From NCBI GenBank assembly GCA_009746045.1, contig RPFO01000027.1, positions 4,924,573 to 4,988,572 of the forward strand: a DNA stretch of 64,000 bases, written 5' to 3'. The notes beneath the pieces are model-generated. The model was not told the DNA's origin. It did no database searches and was given only the letters and a program-made list of their open reading frames with translations. This document shows positions 1 to 8,554 of this stretch, piece by piece. The position numbers and the translations under genes are program-made. This DNA is from Mesostigma viride (Eukaryota > Streptophyta > Mesostigmatophyceae > Mesostigmatales > Mesostigmataceae). Positions within the stretch are counted from its first letter, which is position 1. Each line of letters starts with the position of its first letter.

Positions 1-560
1 CAAAGCACAAGTCACGAAACAAGCAATATCCGCCGTTAGATGTCTGGCGGCGCACTGCTGAACATCGGATGCATAGAGCACATGCATAACAGGCATGCAC
101 AAGCTAAAGGACCAAGGTTGCAGCGCCGGCGCCACTATACTCTACCATGTATATCTGATTTCTTTCTAGTGGCGCGGCTCATGCTGCTCGGCTCAACTTA
201 GGTGTAAGAATTACAAGTGCAACGGCGCGGCGCGACGCCAGGACTAAACGCCACAATGGTACGCATGGGAAAAATGTCAAAGTACCCATGCGGTGCATCA
301 AGACTCAGTATAAGAAAAGTGGTACGACTGTCGGACGTCACAGCTAGTCCATCATATCGTCCGTATAACAAAGTAGAAAATATTCCGTGCGGTTCAGTAC
401 AAACAACATGCCCCAAGCCTAAACTATTAATTTAAGTGTGCCATAAATTAGGCGTACGATGGGTGCAATTAAGTAGCGATGCAACCCAACCGTCGGCTAG
501 AAAAATAATTGGTCACACTTAATCCAGCTAGCTATTCGGGCATAAGTGTCTATACCGCTG
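1..560. other. Flanking non-viral DNA, no gene seen
   Basis: No convincing gene: both strands hold only short open frames without recognisable motifs. Base composition is more balanced than the GC-rich genes that follow. The stretch stops exactly where the 1-kb direct repeat starts at 561, so it is probably host sequence next to the viral-like block. That assignment is inferred from composition and the repeat edge only. Confidence 0.5.
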
Positions 561-674
561 TCACATTACAAGCCCCTCGCTTATCAGTTCCCAATCGAAC
601 CGAGATGAGTGAGCGAAAAAAAACGGATAAGATCCATTCATTGACAGGGGTTAATATGTAAATCTGTTGTATAC

Positions 675-1093
675 ATGTCTCCCGAAGTGCGCGACTTGGA
701 ACTAGAAGAACTGCACAGCGCCCAGTCGTCGTACATGAAGGAGGTCGGGGGGAGGAGAGAGGCGGTCGTGGCAGTGCGGGGGGGATAAAAGGCTCGTTCT
801 TGCTGGACGAGAAGCACCGCAAGGTCATCGTGGTGAAGGAGTGGACCAAATGGGAACAAGGGGTGTCTGAACTTGCTCATTACAAAACGGAGTACCCAGG
901 ATACACTCTCGAGCTGCACCTGTTTCGGGGAAGCGGCTCTACAAACATGCCCCCCTCCTATCTGCAATTCGTCCGGTTCGTGTGCAAGAGTCACCGATTC
1001 CGAGTGACCATCCACAAGGGCGCGGTTTTCCCGCTTTCCACCCCGTGGTGGAAAACCTCCCACCTTTGTTGTTTTAAGCCGTCATTTGGATAA
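675..1093 (+). pseudogene. Frameshifted copy of the 139-aa nuclease-like gene
   Basis: Equivalent to the intact gene at 3670-4089: same ATG context and same stop. One G is missing near 769, so the frame starting at 675 is lost and only the part from about 800 matches the C-terminal two thirds. Apart from the single indel it looks unchanged, so the lesion is recent, or is a sequencing or assembly error in a G run. If the missing G is an error, this would be a second functional copy. Confidence 0.75.
1035..1054. terminator. Hairpin at convergent gene ends (left copy)
   Basis: TTTCCACC and GGTGGAAA form a perfect 8-bp stem with a CCGT loop. It lies inside the last codons of the rightward gene copy and about 50 bases from the stop of the leftward glycosyltransferase copy. 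The same hairpin recurs at 4031-4050. Several giant viruses end transcripts at palindromes, so a role in 3'-end formation is possible but inferred from position only. Confidence 0.4.
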
Positions 1094-1102
1094 ACCCGCC
1101 AC

Positions 1103-1562
1103 TCACGCGCTGGTCTTGTGAGACGTCGGCAAGACACCGCCCCTTTCCAAGGCGTGGCGGAGACAGAGGGAGTCGATCACGTCCCGGATCGCGAACATCC
1201 CGGGCGTCTCCCCCGCCCTCACGTTCCAGGCGGCTCGTCTACACGCGCCGCCCAGGTTACGCCGGATCCAGTCCTCGTCGTCCCACTCCACGCGCACGGA
1301 AGGGACGTGGTCCCACCCCTCGTCGCCGAAGACGTGATCCACGAGCGTGACGAAGACGAACTCGTCCAAACAGACGCAATTGTCAGCGTCGGACTCGGAC
1401 TCGTGCTCGACCAACGTCGTCTCCAGGCGAGGACGTATCGCGCGATAATGGTCGGCGGCCAGAAGACAGAATTGGGTGGAGAGCGAGGAGGCGGACCTCT
1501 CGAATATCGACAAAAGCTCGTTCGCGTAAACGGTCGTGGGCAAGGCGAAACTTGACTCGAAC
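1103..1562 (-). pseudogene. 3' half of a core-2/I-branching-type glycosyltransferase
   Basis: Matches the last ~150 codons of the complete gene at 4099-4923, ending at the same stop. The frame is open, but the N-terminal half, which carries the start of the family fold, is absent because the direct repeat ends at 1562. Sequence upstream on this strand is unrelated. It is a truncated duplicate and is unlikely to make an active enzyme. Confidence 0.85.
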
Positions 1563-1697
1563 CGGAGAATAATCCGTCGAGAGAGATGAGGAGGAGGAGC
1601 GAGAGGCGGCTTATCAACCCTTCCGACCGATGTCGGTTAGCCGACACGATCGTGTTGGAATGGGGTTACAAATATAACCGCCGCGTATATCGAGACG

Positions 1698-1940
1698 ATG
1701 GACGATTTCGAGATCGATCGGACGGCCATGGTCAAAATGTTCGAACAACTCGGCGGGCTACCGTCGGATCTGATCGACGCGCTCAAGGCCGCGGAAACGG
1801 ACGCGGAGTTCATCGACGCGATCGAAACCATATCCCGACGGCGGTTATCGCCCCCCGCCGGCGCCCCCACCCACCCCCACCCCCAAACCCCAGAAAATGT
1901 GGCGCAAAATGGCGACGTTGAGAGCCAGGAGACGTTGTAA
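1698..1940 (+). CDS. Hypothetical 80-aa protein
   Basis: ATG at 1698 opens an 80-codon frame. The N-terminal 50 residues are acidic and alpha-helical in character (MDDFEIDRTAMVKMFEQL...), followed by a Pro/His-rich tail. The family is not recognised. The frame has codon use like its neighbours and is followed at once by an AT-rich spacer shared with the convergent gene ending at 1966. An AT-rich stretch around 1665-1690 could be its promoter. It is small enough that chance coding cannot be excluded. Confidence 0.45.
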   Translation: MDDFEIDRTAMVKMFEQLGGLPSDLIDALKAAETDAEFIDAIETISRRRLSPPAGAPTHPHPQTPENVAQNGDVESQETL

Positions 1941-1965
1941 ATAACTTTATTTATCCGAATATGTA
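1941..1965. terminator. AT-rich spacer between convergent genes
   Basis: This 25-base AT-rich gap (ATAACTTTATTTATCC) is all that separates the stops of the rightward 80-aa gene and the leftward 253-aa gene. The composition contrasts with the GC-rich coding DNA and looks like a shared 3'-end processing region. On the minus strand it reads AAATAAAG, a polyadenylation-type signal. Confidence 0.4.
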
Positions 1966-2727
1966 TCACAAAAGGTCCAAGTTCATGGCGGACTCGTGAG
2001 GACCGTTCACCACTATCAAATGGGCGATGGCGGAGGCCACCGCGTGGAACGGCGTCAACCCGCTGGCATGTTGGTACACGTCCTTGGCGACCCCGAGTAT
2101 GGCGTTCACGAGGGCTTCCGCGACTTCGCGCGTGACCCCCTTGGCCTGCACCATGGACGCGACGTGCACTAGGGAGCAGACGGCGACCACGTCCACGTCG
2201 GCGGCGTGCATGGCGGTGGCGAGGGCGAGTCGCAAGAGAGCGGAGTCGACGGGGTCGTCGCTTTGAGCTCTGCGTACGAAGTGCGACGCGAGCGTTTGCA
2301 AGACCCCGACTTGATCGACTTCCGCTACAAACTCGGACAACCGCGAGTCATGAAACAGGGCGACGGCGGAGTCAAAGTCCCCCGCGCGCTTCGAGAAGTC
2401 CGGCGCCGGCGCCTCGCCGTCTCGACGATCGTGGATTTCGGCGTCGACGGCGGCGTACAGGTCCCTCCACTGCGAGGGGGATATCGACATCCCGTCGAAA
2501 CCGGACAGGTATTGCAAGGACGTTGAGCGGGCGACGGCGAACACCGGACACCCGTACTGTTCTCGCGCCTCTTTCGGGAACAGCAGAGCCCCGAGACACG
2601 CCCTGTGTAATTCGGCGACGTACGACTGCGGCACGTTTAACGGACAGGACTTGAGCGCGTACTTGCCCAATTCCTCGACCATGGGCTGCAAGTAATCCGG
2701 GTCGACGACGGACCCTTCCATCATCAT
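1966..2727 (-). CDS. Hypothetical 253-aa protein, helical, Ala/Val-rich C-terminus
   Basis: Starts with three consecutive ATGs (2727, 2724, 2721), so the exact start is ambiguous by two residues. The family is not recognised. The first ~100 residues contain mixed sequence with CPLNVPQSYVAEL and YGCPVFAVARS. Residues ~130-250 are a run of amphipathic helices rich in Ala, Val and His (for example LRLALATAMHAADVDVVAVC), suggesting an all-helical repeat-type fold. There is no signal peptide. It shares a 106-base promoter region with the divergent membrane-protein gene at 2834. Intact frame and codon use support a real gene. Confidence 0.75.
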   Translation of the reverse strand: MMMEGSVVDPDYLQPMVEELGKYALKSCPLNVPQSYVAELHRACLGALLFPKEAREQYGCPVFAVARSTSLQYLSGFDGMSISPSQWRDLYAAVDAEIHDRRDGEAPAPDFSKRAGDFDSAVALFHDSRLSEFVAEVDQVGVLQTLASHFVRRAQSDDPVDSALLRLALATAMHAADVDVVAVCSLVHVASMVQAKGVTREVAEALVNAILGVAKDVYQHASGLTPFHAVASAIAHLIVVNGPHESAMNLDLL

Positions 2728-2833
2728 TTTGAACCGGACAGGTTGGCGTGGAGGTTTCGGTCGATGCGCAACATGTTGGAGACAGAACGCTCGCCATGGG
2801 CTCTCGTTCGCCTTTTATAGCATCGGTATAGGA
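2728..2833. promoter_or_regulatory. Divergent promoter region
   Basis: 106-base gap between the starts of the leftward 253-aa gene and the rightward membrane protein. It contains a TTTTATAG element about 20 bases before the rightward ATG at 2834 and no other obvious motif. The longer upstream GTG-type extension of the rightward frame would run through this gap and was not chosen. Confidence 0.4.
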
Positions 2834-3298
2834 ATGGAAACACCGACACGACCGACACCGACGGTCACGAACGATTTGAAACCGCCCCGGATCGAGTCGT
2901 TCCAATCCGCGCCGCCCGCCACGCCTCCGCCGACGTCCGTACTGTACTTGTCGTTCGGCGGAGGGTACCGCGTCGCGAACCTCTTGTTCTTCCCTGTCAT
3001 CTTCGCCGTCTTGGCATTTTTCGTGGATAGGGCCCTCGTGCGACGCGTGAACAAGGAGAACCACCGGACGTTCCAATTCCTTCGCGCTCTGCCACACGTT
3101 TTGTACGGAATCGTGACGTGCGTGATCTTCGTCCCCGACTGGATCCGCGCGGGGTGGTTGCGCGCGTCGGCGTCCATCGCGATCGTTCTATACGTCAAGC
3201 TGGCGGTCTCCGCCTTCTACACGTCGGTGACGTCTCACGTGCTCCAGCGACTCCAGACGCGCTCCGTCGTGCGCGACGCGCAGACCGACGCGAAATAA
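2834..3298 (+). CDS. Small membrane protein, 154 aa, ~3 TM segments
   Basis: ATG at 2834 (GGAATGG) is preferred over in-frame upstream codons because it leaves a promoter gap. The first ~50 residues are Pro/Thr-rich and hydrophilic. Hydrophobic segments then follow: VANLLFFPVIFAVLAFF, VLYGIVTCVIFVP and ASIAIVLYVKLAVSAFY. The tail is short and basic. No family is recognised; small orphan membrane proteins are common in giant viruses. It may sit in a virion or host membrane, which is inferred from hydrophobicity only. Confidence 0.7.
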   Translation: METPTRPTPTVTNDLKPPRIESFQSAPPATPPPTSVLYLSFGGGYRVANLLFFPVIFAVLAFFVDRALVRRVNKENHRTFQFLRALPHVLYGIVTCVIFVPDWIRAGWLRASASIAIVLYVKLAVSAFYTSVTSHVLQRLQTRSVVRDAQTDAK

Positions 3299-3555
3299 TT
3301 CTCTCCCCAACCGTCAATGACGTCCCTTCTCCGCTGTTTCCGGCCACGCCAAGTGCACGCGAACAAGAACGAGGGGACCGTGATCGCGGGGTCGCTCCTC
3401 CCGCCGGATCTCGTCGCCGACGCGTCGAAATCCTCGAAAAAAGGCTCGCGGCTTAAACCACACGATGCCAACGCACACCCGCTTCCATCCGGACACCCTG
3501 GCCGCCCACTCCCGCTTCCTGGACCCTCTTCCTACATGGACGCCTCCCGGCACGG
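3299..3555. other. Spacer before the right repeat copy
   Basis: About 257 bases between the membrane-protein gene and the repeat edge. A rightward frame from ATG 3317 stays open into the repeat (96 codons), but it has no recognisable motif and continues through the repeat's own non-coding leader. I see no supported gene here. It may be the remnant of a gene cut when the repeat was placed. Confidence 0.4.
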
Positions 3556-3669
3556 TCACATTACAAGCCCCTCGCTTATCAGTTCCCAATCGAACCGAGA
3601 TGAGTGAGCGAAAAAAAACGGATAAGATCCATTCATTGACAGGGGTTAATATGTAAATCTGTTGTATAC

Positions 3670-4089
3670 ATGTCTCCCGAAGTGCGCGACTTGGAACTAG
3701 AAGAACTGCACAGCGCCCAGTCGTCGTACATGAAGGAGGTCGGGGGGAGGAGAGAGGCGGTCGTGGGCAGTGCGGGGGGGATAAAAGGCTCGTTCTTGCT
3801 GGACGAGAAGCACCGCAAGGTCATCGTGGTGAAGGAGTGGACCAAATGGGAACAAGGGGTGTCTGAACTTGCTCATTACAAAACGGAGTACCCAGGATAC
3901 ACTCTCGAGCTGCACCTGTTTCGGGGAAGCGGCTCTACAAACATGCCCCCCTCCTATCTGCAATTCGTCCGGTTCGTGTGCAAGAGTCACCGATTCCGAG
4001 TGACCATCCACAAGGGCGCGGTTTTCCCGCTTTCCACCCCGTGGTGGAAAACCTCCCACCTTTGTTGTTTTAAGCCGTCATTTGGATAA
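3670..4089 (+). CDS. 139-aa protein related to the PD-(D/E)XK-type domain of the 9527 gene
   Basis: ATG at 3670 follows an AT-rich leader (GGTTAATATGTAAATC). Residues ~45-115 read KVIVVKEWTKWEQGV, then AHYKTEYPGY, LELHLFR and a Cys/His-containing helix. This order closely parallels KVLVEVKNVSGWMGALGQ, LVYGSEFPEY, RMHLF in the nuclease domain of the gene at 9527-10345. The family's Glu of the ExK motif appears replaced, so this copy may be catalytically inactive. The relationship is my own visual comparison. A hairpin lies in its last codons and a convergent glycosyltransferase gene follows. A frameshifted twin sits at 675-1093. Confidence 0.65.
   Translation: MSPEVRDLELEELHSAQSSYMKEVGGRREAVVGSAGGIKGSFLLDEKHRKVIVVKEWTKWEQGVSELAHYKTEYPGYTLELHLFRGSGSTNMPPSYLQFVRFVCKSHRFRVTIHKGAVFPLSTPWWKTSHLCCFKPSFG
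4031..4050. terminator. Hairpin at convergent gene ends (right copy)
   Basis: Same perfect 8-bp stem (TTTCCACC / GGTGGAAA) and CCGT loop as in the left repeat copy, lying between the bodies of two convergent genes. Candidate 3'-end signal. Confidence 0.4.
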
Positions 4090-4098
4090 ACCCGCCAC

Positions 4099-4923
4099 TC
4101 ACGCGCTGGTCTTGTGAGACGTCGGCAAGACACCGCCCCTTTCCAAGGCGTGGCGGAGACAGAGGGAGTCGATCACGTCCCGGATCGCGAACATCCCGGG
4201 CGTCTCCCCCGCCCTCACGTTCCAGGCGGCTCGTCTACACGCGCCGCCCAGGTTACGCCGGATCCAGTCCTCGTCGTCCCACTCCACGCGCACGGAAGGG
4301 ACGTGGTCCCACCCCTCGTCGCCGAAGACGTGATCCACGAGCGTGACGAAGACGAACTCGTCCAAACAGACGCAATTGTCAGCGTCGGACTCGGACTCGT
4401 GCTCGACCAACGTCGTCTCCAGGCGAGGACGTATCGCGCGATAATGGTCGGCGGCCAGAAGACAGAATTGGGTGGAGAGCGAGGAGGCGGACCTCTCGAA
4501 TATCGACAAAAGCTCGTTCGCGTAAACGGTCGTGGGCAAGGCGAAACTTGACTCGAACACGGATTTCCCGTAGAGATTCTCGCACGCGGACAAGAAGTCG
4601 GGCGGGGACAGACAAGGAACCGTGGTCTCGCCGACGAGAGCGAAGTGCGTCACATCCAGGTGCGCGGCTGCCGCGTCGAACAACGTCAACTCGGCGCGCA
4701 AGAGCCACGAATGGTCTCGACGCGATGACACGGACGGCACCTCGACGGCGTCGCACTCCCATATCCATTTACGCAAGGAATCGACGTCCTCCCTCTCGAA
4801 TTCCGAGGCGTGCACGAAGAACCGCAACCGGCCGCGCGCGGGACCGGCCGCGGCGAGCCAGTCCTTCCACACCCCCGACGTGTAGAAGGAGTCGGTGAGC
4901 AGGAAACACACGGCCACCGTCAT
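4099..4923 (-). CDS. Core-2/I-branching-type glycosyltransferase, 274 aa
   Basis: Begins MTVAVCFLLTDSFYTSGVW, followed by WLLRAELTLFDAAA and FALVGETTVPCLSP. These match the start of core-2/I-branching beta-1,6-N-acetylglucosaminyltransferase-like proteins (GT14-type), which in giant viruses are usually 250-320 residues. In this family the conserved segment around the SGET/VSEN motif binds the donor sugar. There is no signal peptide or membrane anchor, unlike animal Golgi enzymes, so it probably acts in the cytoplasm on virion glycans. A paralogue follows 82 bases upstream (5006-5902) and a truncated copy sits at 1103-1562. The exact sugar and acceptor cannot be read from sequence. Confidence 0.7.
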   Translation of the reverse strand: MTVAVCFLLTDSFYTSGVWKDWLAAAGPARGRLRFFVHASEFEREDVDSLRKWIWECDAVEVPSVSSRRDHSWLLRAELTLFDAAAAHLDVTHFALVGETTVPCLSPPDFLSACENLYGKSVFESSFALPTTVYANELLSIFERSASSLSTQFCLLAADHYRAIRPRLETTLVEHESESDADNCVCLDEFVFVTLVDHVFGDEGWDHVPSVRVEWDDEDWIRRNLGGACRRAAWNVRAGETPGMFAIRDVIDSLCLRHALERGGVLPTSHKTSA

Positions 4924-5005
4924 TCTCCGTCGCGACGCCTTCTCCTTTTACGACAGACATTTGAGGCTCGACGACCAGGCGAACGTGTCGTCCGTCGTCC
5001 AATCA

Positions 5006-5902
5006 CTACGAATCCCGATAGTGTACGCCCTTGGAAGCGGCGCGCGAGGGCCGAGCCGAGCAAGGCGCGGGAGTCGTTCCGGGCGGCAAGACGCCGGCCC
5101 ACTCGAGCGCCGAGCGGAGGGCAGGGGTGTCGCGCACCTTCCGAATCGCGAACAGACCGGGGGTCTTGCCCATCTCCGCGTCCTCGGCAGCACCTTTGCA
5201 CATACCGGGCAGGTTGCGCTCGACCCACTCGTCCTCGAGCCACAATGCGTGGATGGGAACTTCGTCCTGTTCCATGTACACGAAGGGGGCGTGCTCCCAG
5301 CCTTGGTCGCCGAACAGGTTGTCCACGAGCGTGATGAAGAGGAACTCGCACAAGCAAATCGGATCGTCCGTGAACTTCGCCCCGTACGCGTTCAATATCG
5401 TCTCCACGGAGGGTCGTATCGCGCGGTATTGTTCGGCCGCCAGCAGACAGAACTGTCCGGAATACGACAAAGTCGAACATCCAAGTCTTAACAACAGGTT
5501 CTTGGTGCGCGTGCCCGTCGGGATAGGGTAGCACGACTCGAACACGGATTTGCCGCGGAGACGCTCGCACGCGGTCAAAAAGTCGGACGGGGACAGACAC
5601 GGCGCCGTGTTTTCGCTGACGAGTCCGACGTGCGTCACGTCGGGATGCGCGGCCGCGGCGTCAAACAACACGCACTCCGCGCGCAAGATCGACGGATGGC
5701 CCCATCGCGTTGTGATGACCGGCACCTCGACGGCCTTGCACTCCCGGACCCACTCGCGCAACCTATCCGCGTCCTCTCCCTGGAACCGGGACGCGTGAAC
5801 GAAGACCCGCACCCGCCCGAGCGGGACCCCGGCCAGCCAATCTTTCCACACCCCTGCGGTGAAGAATGTCCTGTTGAGAAGGAAACAAATGGCCACCGCC
5901 AT
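5006..5902 (-). CDS. Core-2/I-branching-type glycosyltransferase paralogue, 298 aa
   Basis: ATG at 5902; begins MAVAICFLLNRTFFTAGVW and continues with FVHASRFQGED, SILRAECVLFDAAA, GLVSENTAPCLSP and FCLLAAEQYRAIRP. It aligns along its full length with the protein at 4099-4923, so the two arose by tandem duplication. The C-terminus is ~24 residues longer. Both genes point the same way with a short gap, suggesting coexpression. Function is inferred from family resemblance: transfer of a sugar, probably GlcNAc-like, to a glycan. No signal peptide is seen. Confidence 0.7.
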   Translation of the reverse strand: MAVAICFLLNRTFFTAGVWKDWLAGVPLGRVRVFVHASRFQGEDADRLREWVRECKAVEVPVITTRWGHPSILRAECVLFDAAAAHPDVTHVGLVSENTAPCLSPSDFLTACERLRGKSVFESCYPIPTGTRTKNLLLRLGCSTLSYSGQFCLLAAEQYRAIRPSVETILNAYGAKFTDDPICLCEFLFITLVDNLFGDQGWEHAPFVYMEQDEVPIHALWLEDEWVERNLPGMCKGAAEDAEMGKTPGLFAIRKVRDTPALRSALEWAGVLPPGTTPAPCSARPSRAASKGVHYRDS

Positions 5903-5970
5903 TCAGGGCCGCACCCCGTAGCGGACACAAAACTCGCAGGCCGACGAACGAACATCGCCCGCACCGGTCA

Positions 5971-6492
5971 TCACGACCGGTCGCCGATCGCGAGCGCCTG
6001 GCCGTCTCGGTAGACGTGCGTCTTCGTGCGGACCTCCGACGCGTCGCGGACGAGTTTGAGATTGGCCTCGTTCAGGATGTAGCATCGGTATCGAACGGTG
6101 AACGATTTTGGAGGATTTTTGGGGTTGAGATAGAATCGTATGTTTTTGTATGTGTAGGTACTGGCACACGTCACTGTGGTAACGTCCTGAGGATCGAACT
6201 CTTGGTCCCCGATGACGACGCGGACCTTCACGTCGCAGTCGACTCCCCGCAAAACGTCGCACGTCGGCAGACGCGTCGCGGAGAAGACGTACTCGCCCGT
6301 TTTGTCGTCGACCTCGAACGCGGCGAGGTTGTTGACGACATACGAGTGCTCGGGCTCGTAGACGACTGCCTGGGTCCACCCCTCGCCCACCTCCGTGCGC
6401 GGCGGAGTCGTCAGGACCTGCAACGCGTCCGTGTAGGTGCCCGGGCCGAGCTCGTACACGGGGAGGCTGTCCAGGAACTGGTCGATATCCAT
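5971..6492 (-). CDS. Hypothetical 173-aa protein, beta-rich
   Basis: ATG at 6492. The family is not recognised. The N-terminal third is acidic (MDIDQFLDSLPVYELG). The rest alternates short hydrophobic and polar residues (VRVVIGDQEF, YTYKNIRFYLNP, FTVRYRCYI), suggesting a beta-sandwich. There are no cysteine clusters, signal peptide or membrane segment. Gaps of 68 and 49 bases separate it from its neighbours, all on the same strand. Structural or virion roles are possible but unsupported. Confidence 0.7.
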   Translation of the reverse strand: MDIDQFLDSLPVYELGPGTYTDALQVLTTPPRTEVGEGWTQAVVYEPEHSYVVNNLAAFEVDDKTGEYVFSATRLPTCDVLRGVDCDVKVRVVIGDQEFDPQDVTTVTCASTYTYKNIRFYLNPKNPPKSFTVRYRCYILNEANLKLVRDASEVRTKTHVYRDGQALAIGDRS

Positions 6493-6541
6493 ACTTACGT
6501 CGGAGTAACGACGCGAGTTTATTCGACCGCCAATAGACGCG

Positions 6542-7303
6542 CTACTTCTGCTTCTTCTTCTTCTTGGCCGGTGGCTCTTCGAACGTCTTCGCGACTGTCA
6601 GGTCGATCACCTCCCGTTGCGCCTTGGTCACGCGCCCGACTCGGACGGACTCGCACGACGCCAGCACGTCCGTCAGCCGTCCCTCCATGTCCACAAAGTC
6701 CCCGTTATCGTGCCCCGTCGCCTTGAGACCGTATTGATTGTAATACCGCACGAGATCCTCGTTGTCCCGTACCAGACACGCCACTCTCCTCAGTTTCGCC
6801 ATATCGTTCTTCGCGAACGCGTCTTTCAAGCTCGCGTACGTGTTCTCGTACTTCCGCAGCAGATAGTAAATCTTGGCTTTCGACCACCCGTTGTATACAC
6901 TCTCGTCCGGGCATTGCGCACCGGCCGCTTCTAGTTCCACTATGGCCGTTCGGCGGTCCTTCATCATCGGCGCCAGCAAAGACATGCCATAACACAACAA
7001 CTTGCGACCGACGCCTCGGAACGTCGCAATCTCCTCCTTCGAAGCGTCCCCCGGAAATTCCTTCGCAAGCACGCTGAACCAACTGATGTGGATCCTGTTG
7101 CGTTCGGGATACGCTTCTAACATAACCTCTACCAAATTGCGAGTCGGGTGAGCCCTCACCAACCGCGAGTCGTACGTCGGAGGGACGAGCACGTCAACCC
7201 GCAAGGCTTTATACCCGCCTCTATCGGCGAACGAACGCGTCACACGCAGACTCCTCCCCTTGAGCGTGGGGAGATCTAGGCCCGTCACTTCTGTTTCCTC
7301 CAT
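6542..7303 (-). CDS. GNAT-like acetyltransferase candidate, 253 aa
   Basis: ATG at 7303 (MEETEVTGLD) is preferred; an in-frame ATG at 7327 adds eight residues. Residues ~92-106 read IATFRGVGRKLLCYG, which fits the acetyl-CoA pyrophosphate-binding loop (R/Q-x-x-G-x-G/A) of GNAT folds preceded by a short strand. Near the C-terminus YYNQYGLKATGH resembles the GNAT motif-B segment (YxxxGF). Between the two lies an extra helical insert of ~90 residues. The tail ends PPAKKKKKQK, a nuclear-localisation-like basic cluster. Assignment rests on these motifs alone and the substrate is unknown. The gene is followed by a same-strand 173-aa gene. Confidence 0.5.
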   Translation of the reverse strand: MEETEVTGLDLPTLKGRSLRVTRSFADRGGYKALRVDVLVPPTYDSRLVRAHPTRNLVEVMLEAYPERNRIHISWFSVLAKEFPGDASKEEIATFRGVGRKLLCYGMSLLAPMMKDRRTAIVELEAAGAQCPDESVYNGWSKAKIYYLLRKYENTYASLKDAFAKNDMAKLRRVACLVRDNEDLVRYYNQYGLKATGHDNGDFVDMEGRLTDVLASCESVRVGRVTKAQREVIDLTVAKTFEEPPAKKKKKQK

Positions 7304-7383
7304 AATTGAGCACTTTATTGTTACCATGCGATTTTAAGTTATATTTTCAAACAAGTCCTTTATTCATAATAATAAAGTTACGT

Positions 7384-8406
7384 TTACAACATCACAAGCT
7401 CGTCTCCCATAGAGACCTTCCACTCGTGGGGGCACCGGAGAGGCGGCACACCGCCGCCACTGTGGTAAAGGGCGTGGGCGCTCTTGATGCACTTGTCCAG
7501 GTTGGCCCGCGACCTCCGCAAAACATCGCAATCGTGCGAGGTCACGGAGCAGACCGCCGAACAGAAGACCGCGTCCTTGCAGACGCACAGTCGCCGCTCC
7601 TCGCCCCTGGTCAACTTCTTTCCGCAATAGTGTCCCAGGCAGACGGGCGCCGAAAGCTCGCCGCTCGCGTTCACGCGCGTCCAAGTGCGAAAGGGGGGGA
7701 CCGCGGGCTCCGGATTCTTCTCCATCCACTTGTCCGACTTTGGTTTCGTCATGAGCTCGGACACCCACATCTTCCGGCGGGAGTCCGCCGGGTCCGCGAA
7801 ACAGAACGCCACGACGAACTCGGTCTGGTCGTTGTACATCATCGCGCGCCAGTAGGTCTGAAGACACGCCTCCCTCAGCTCGCCCGCCGTCACCCAGTCG
7901 ACGATCACCGACCTAGCCGCCTGCGTCAGGTGATGGACGCGAATCAACAGGGCGCCGCGGCCATAGCCGTCGTGCATCTCCTTGCACTCCTCGAGCACGC
8001 GGTCGAAGTGGGCGTGCAGATGCCTCCACACGTTGGAGACGGCGAGGCGATGGCGGGCGCCGGAACTCGAGACTTGCCTGGCGACGTCAGTGACCGCCTG
8101 CGACCGCGGCCGGAGGATGCCGGCGATCCAACCGTCCAGACGATTGCGGGCGATGACGACCTTGCGCTCGTTGGCGGGGACCTCGCCGCGAGACACTCGT
8201 ATATCGTCCTCGAGGAAGGAGCCAGCGTCGAACAGGGACTCGCCGATATCAACGACCTTCTTACACACCGGCAACTCGATGCCGTCCGACGCCCGATCCG
8301 GCGATGGCTGTTTTTTCGATTCGACACAACTCATTTTCAAAGGCTTTTTTTGGACCAAATGGATGTATTTTTTCAACGAAGGGATCTTCTTTAAAATGTG
8401 TTTCAT
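7384..8406 (-). CDS. MYND-like zinc-finger protein, ~340 aa
   Basis: The frame stays open upstream to 8472 through a GTG. The first ATG is at 8406 and another, preceded by AT-rich DNA, at 8334, so the start is uncertain. Residues ~255-293 form a degenerate MYND-type zinc site (CLGHYC...RLCVCKDAVFCSAVC...HDC), with spacing looser than the canonical motif. The rest has no recognised domain. MYND fingers bind proline-rich peptides and are frequent in large algal and amoebal viruses. A minus-strand AATAAA follows the stop. CCAAT-type boxes lie ~100 bases upstream at 8508 and 8534. Confidence 0.65.
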   Translation of the reverse strand: MKHILKKIPSLKKYIHLVQKKPLKMSCVESKKQPSPDRASDGIELPVCKKVVDIGESLFDAGSFLEDDIRVSRGEVPANERKVVIARNRLDGWIAGILRPRSQAVTDVARQVSSSGARHRLAVSNVWRHLHAHFDRVLEECKEMHDGYGRGALLIRVHHLTQAARSVIVDWVTAGELREACLQTYWRAMMYNDQTEFVVAFCFADPADSRRKMWVSELMTKPKSDKWMEKNPEPAVPPFRTWTRVNASGELSAPVCLGHYCGKKLTRGEERRLCVCKDAVFCSAVCSVTSHDCDVLRRSRANLDKCIKSAHALYHSGGGVPPLRCPHEWKVSMGDELVML

Positions 8407-8507
8407 GGAGCCGACTAGCTGGCTGAGAGACTGATAGTATTTGAGACGAGACCTCCCCTCTCTCCGCCGCACCGGCCATTTATTCCCACCCCAACCGACA
8501 TCTAGCG

Positions 8508-8543
8508 CTCTGATTGGCTACCTACATACTCCTCTCTGATTGG
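8508..8543. promoter_or_regulatory. Paired CCAAT-type boxes
   Basis: CTCTGATTGG occurs at 8508-8517 and 8534-8543, exactly 26 bases apart start to start. Read on the minus strand it is CCAATCAGAG, upstream of the MYND-like gene. The same box pair with the same 26-base spacing occurs at 10423/10449, and a single box at 12048. Candidate shared viral promoter element. Confidence 0.55.
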
Positions 8544-8554
8544 CCAGCGACACG

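Larger units (their letters stand above)
561..1562 (+). repeat. Direct repeat, left copy (~1.0 kb)
   Basis: This stretch is nearly identical to 3556-4558. The offset is 2995 bases before about position 769 and 2996 after it, because this copy lacks one G in a G-rich run. Identity starts at TCACATTACAAGCCCC and stops after ACTCGAAC. It contains a frameshifted copy of the 139-residue gene at 3670 and the 3' half of the glycosyltransferase gene at 4099. The 2-kb segment between the copies is single-copy. Confidence 0.95.
3556..4558 (+). repeat. Direct repeat, right copy (~1.0 kb)
   Basis: Right copy of the repeat at 561-1562. It carries an intact 139-residue gene and the 3' part of a complete glycosyltransferase gene, so it is the likely source and the left copy the derived, truncated duplicate. 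Same-orientation copies this close could recombine and remove the 2-kb unit between them. Confidence 0.95.

Noticed and set aside
3317-3607. 96-codon rightward frame running into the direct repeat
   Set aside because: No motif, and its 3' part is the repeat's non-coding leader, so it is probably fortuitous or a gene remnant.
7306-8394. 362-codon frame on the plus strand opposite the MYND-like gene
   Set aside because: Shadow frame of a GC-rich gene; Arg/His/Leu-rich with no domain, while the minus strand has a zinc-finger pattern.
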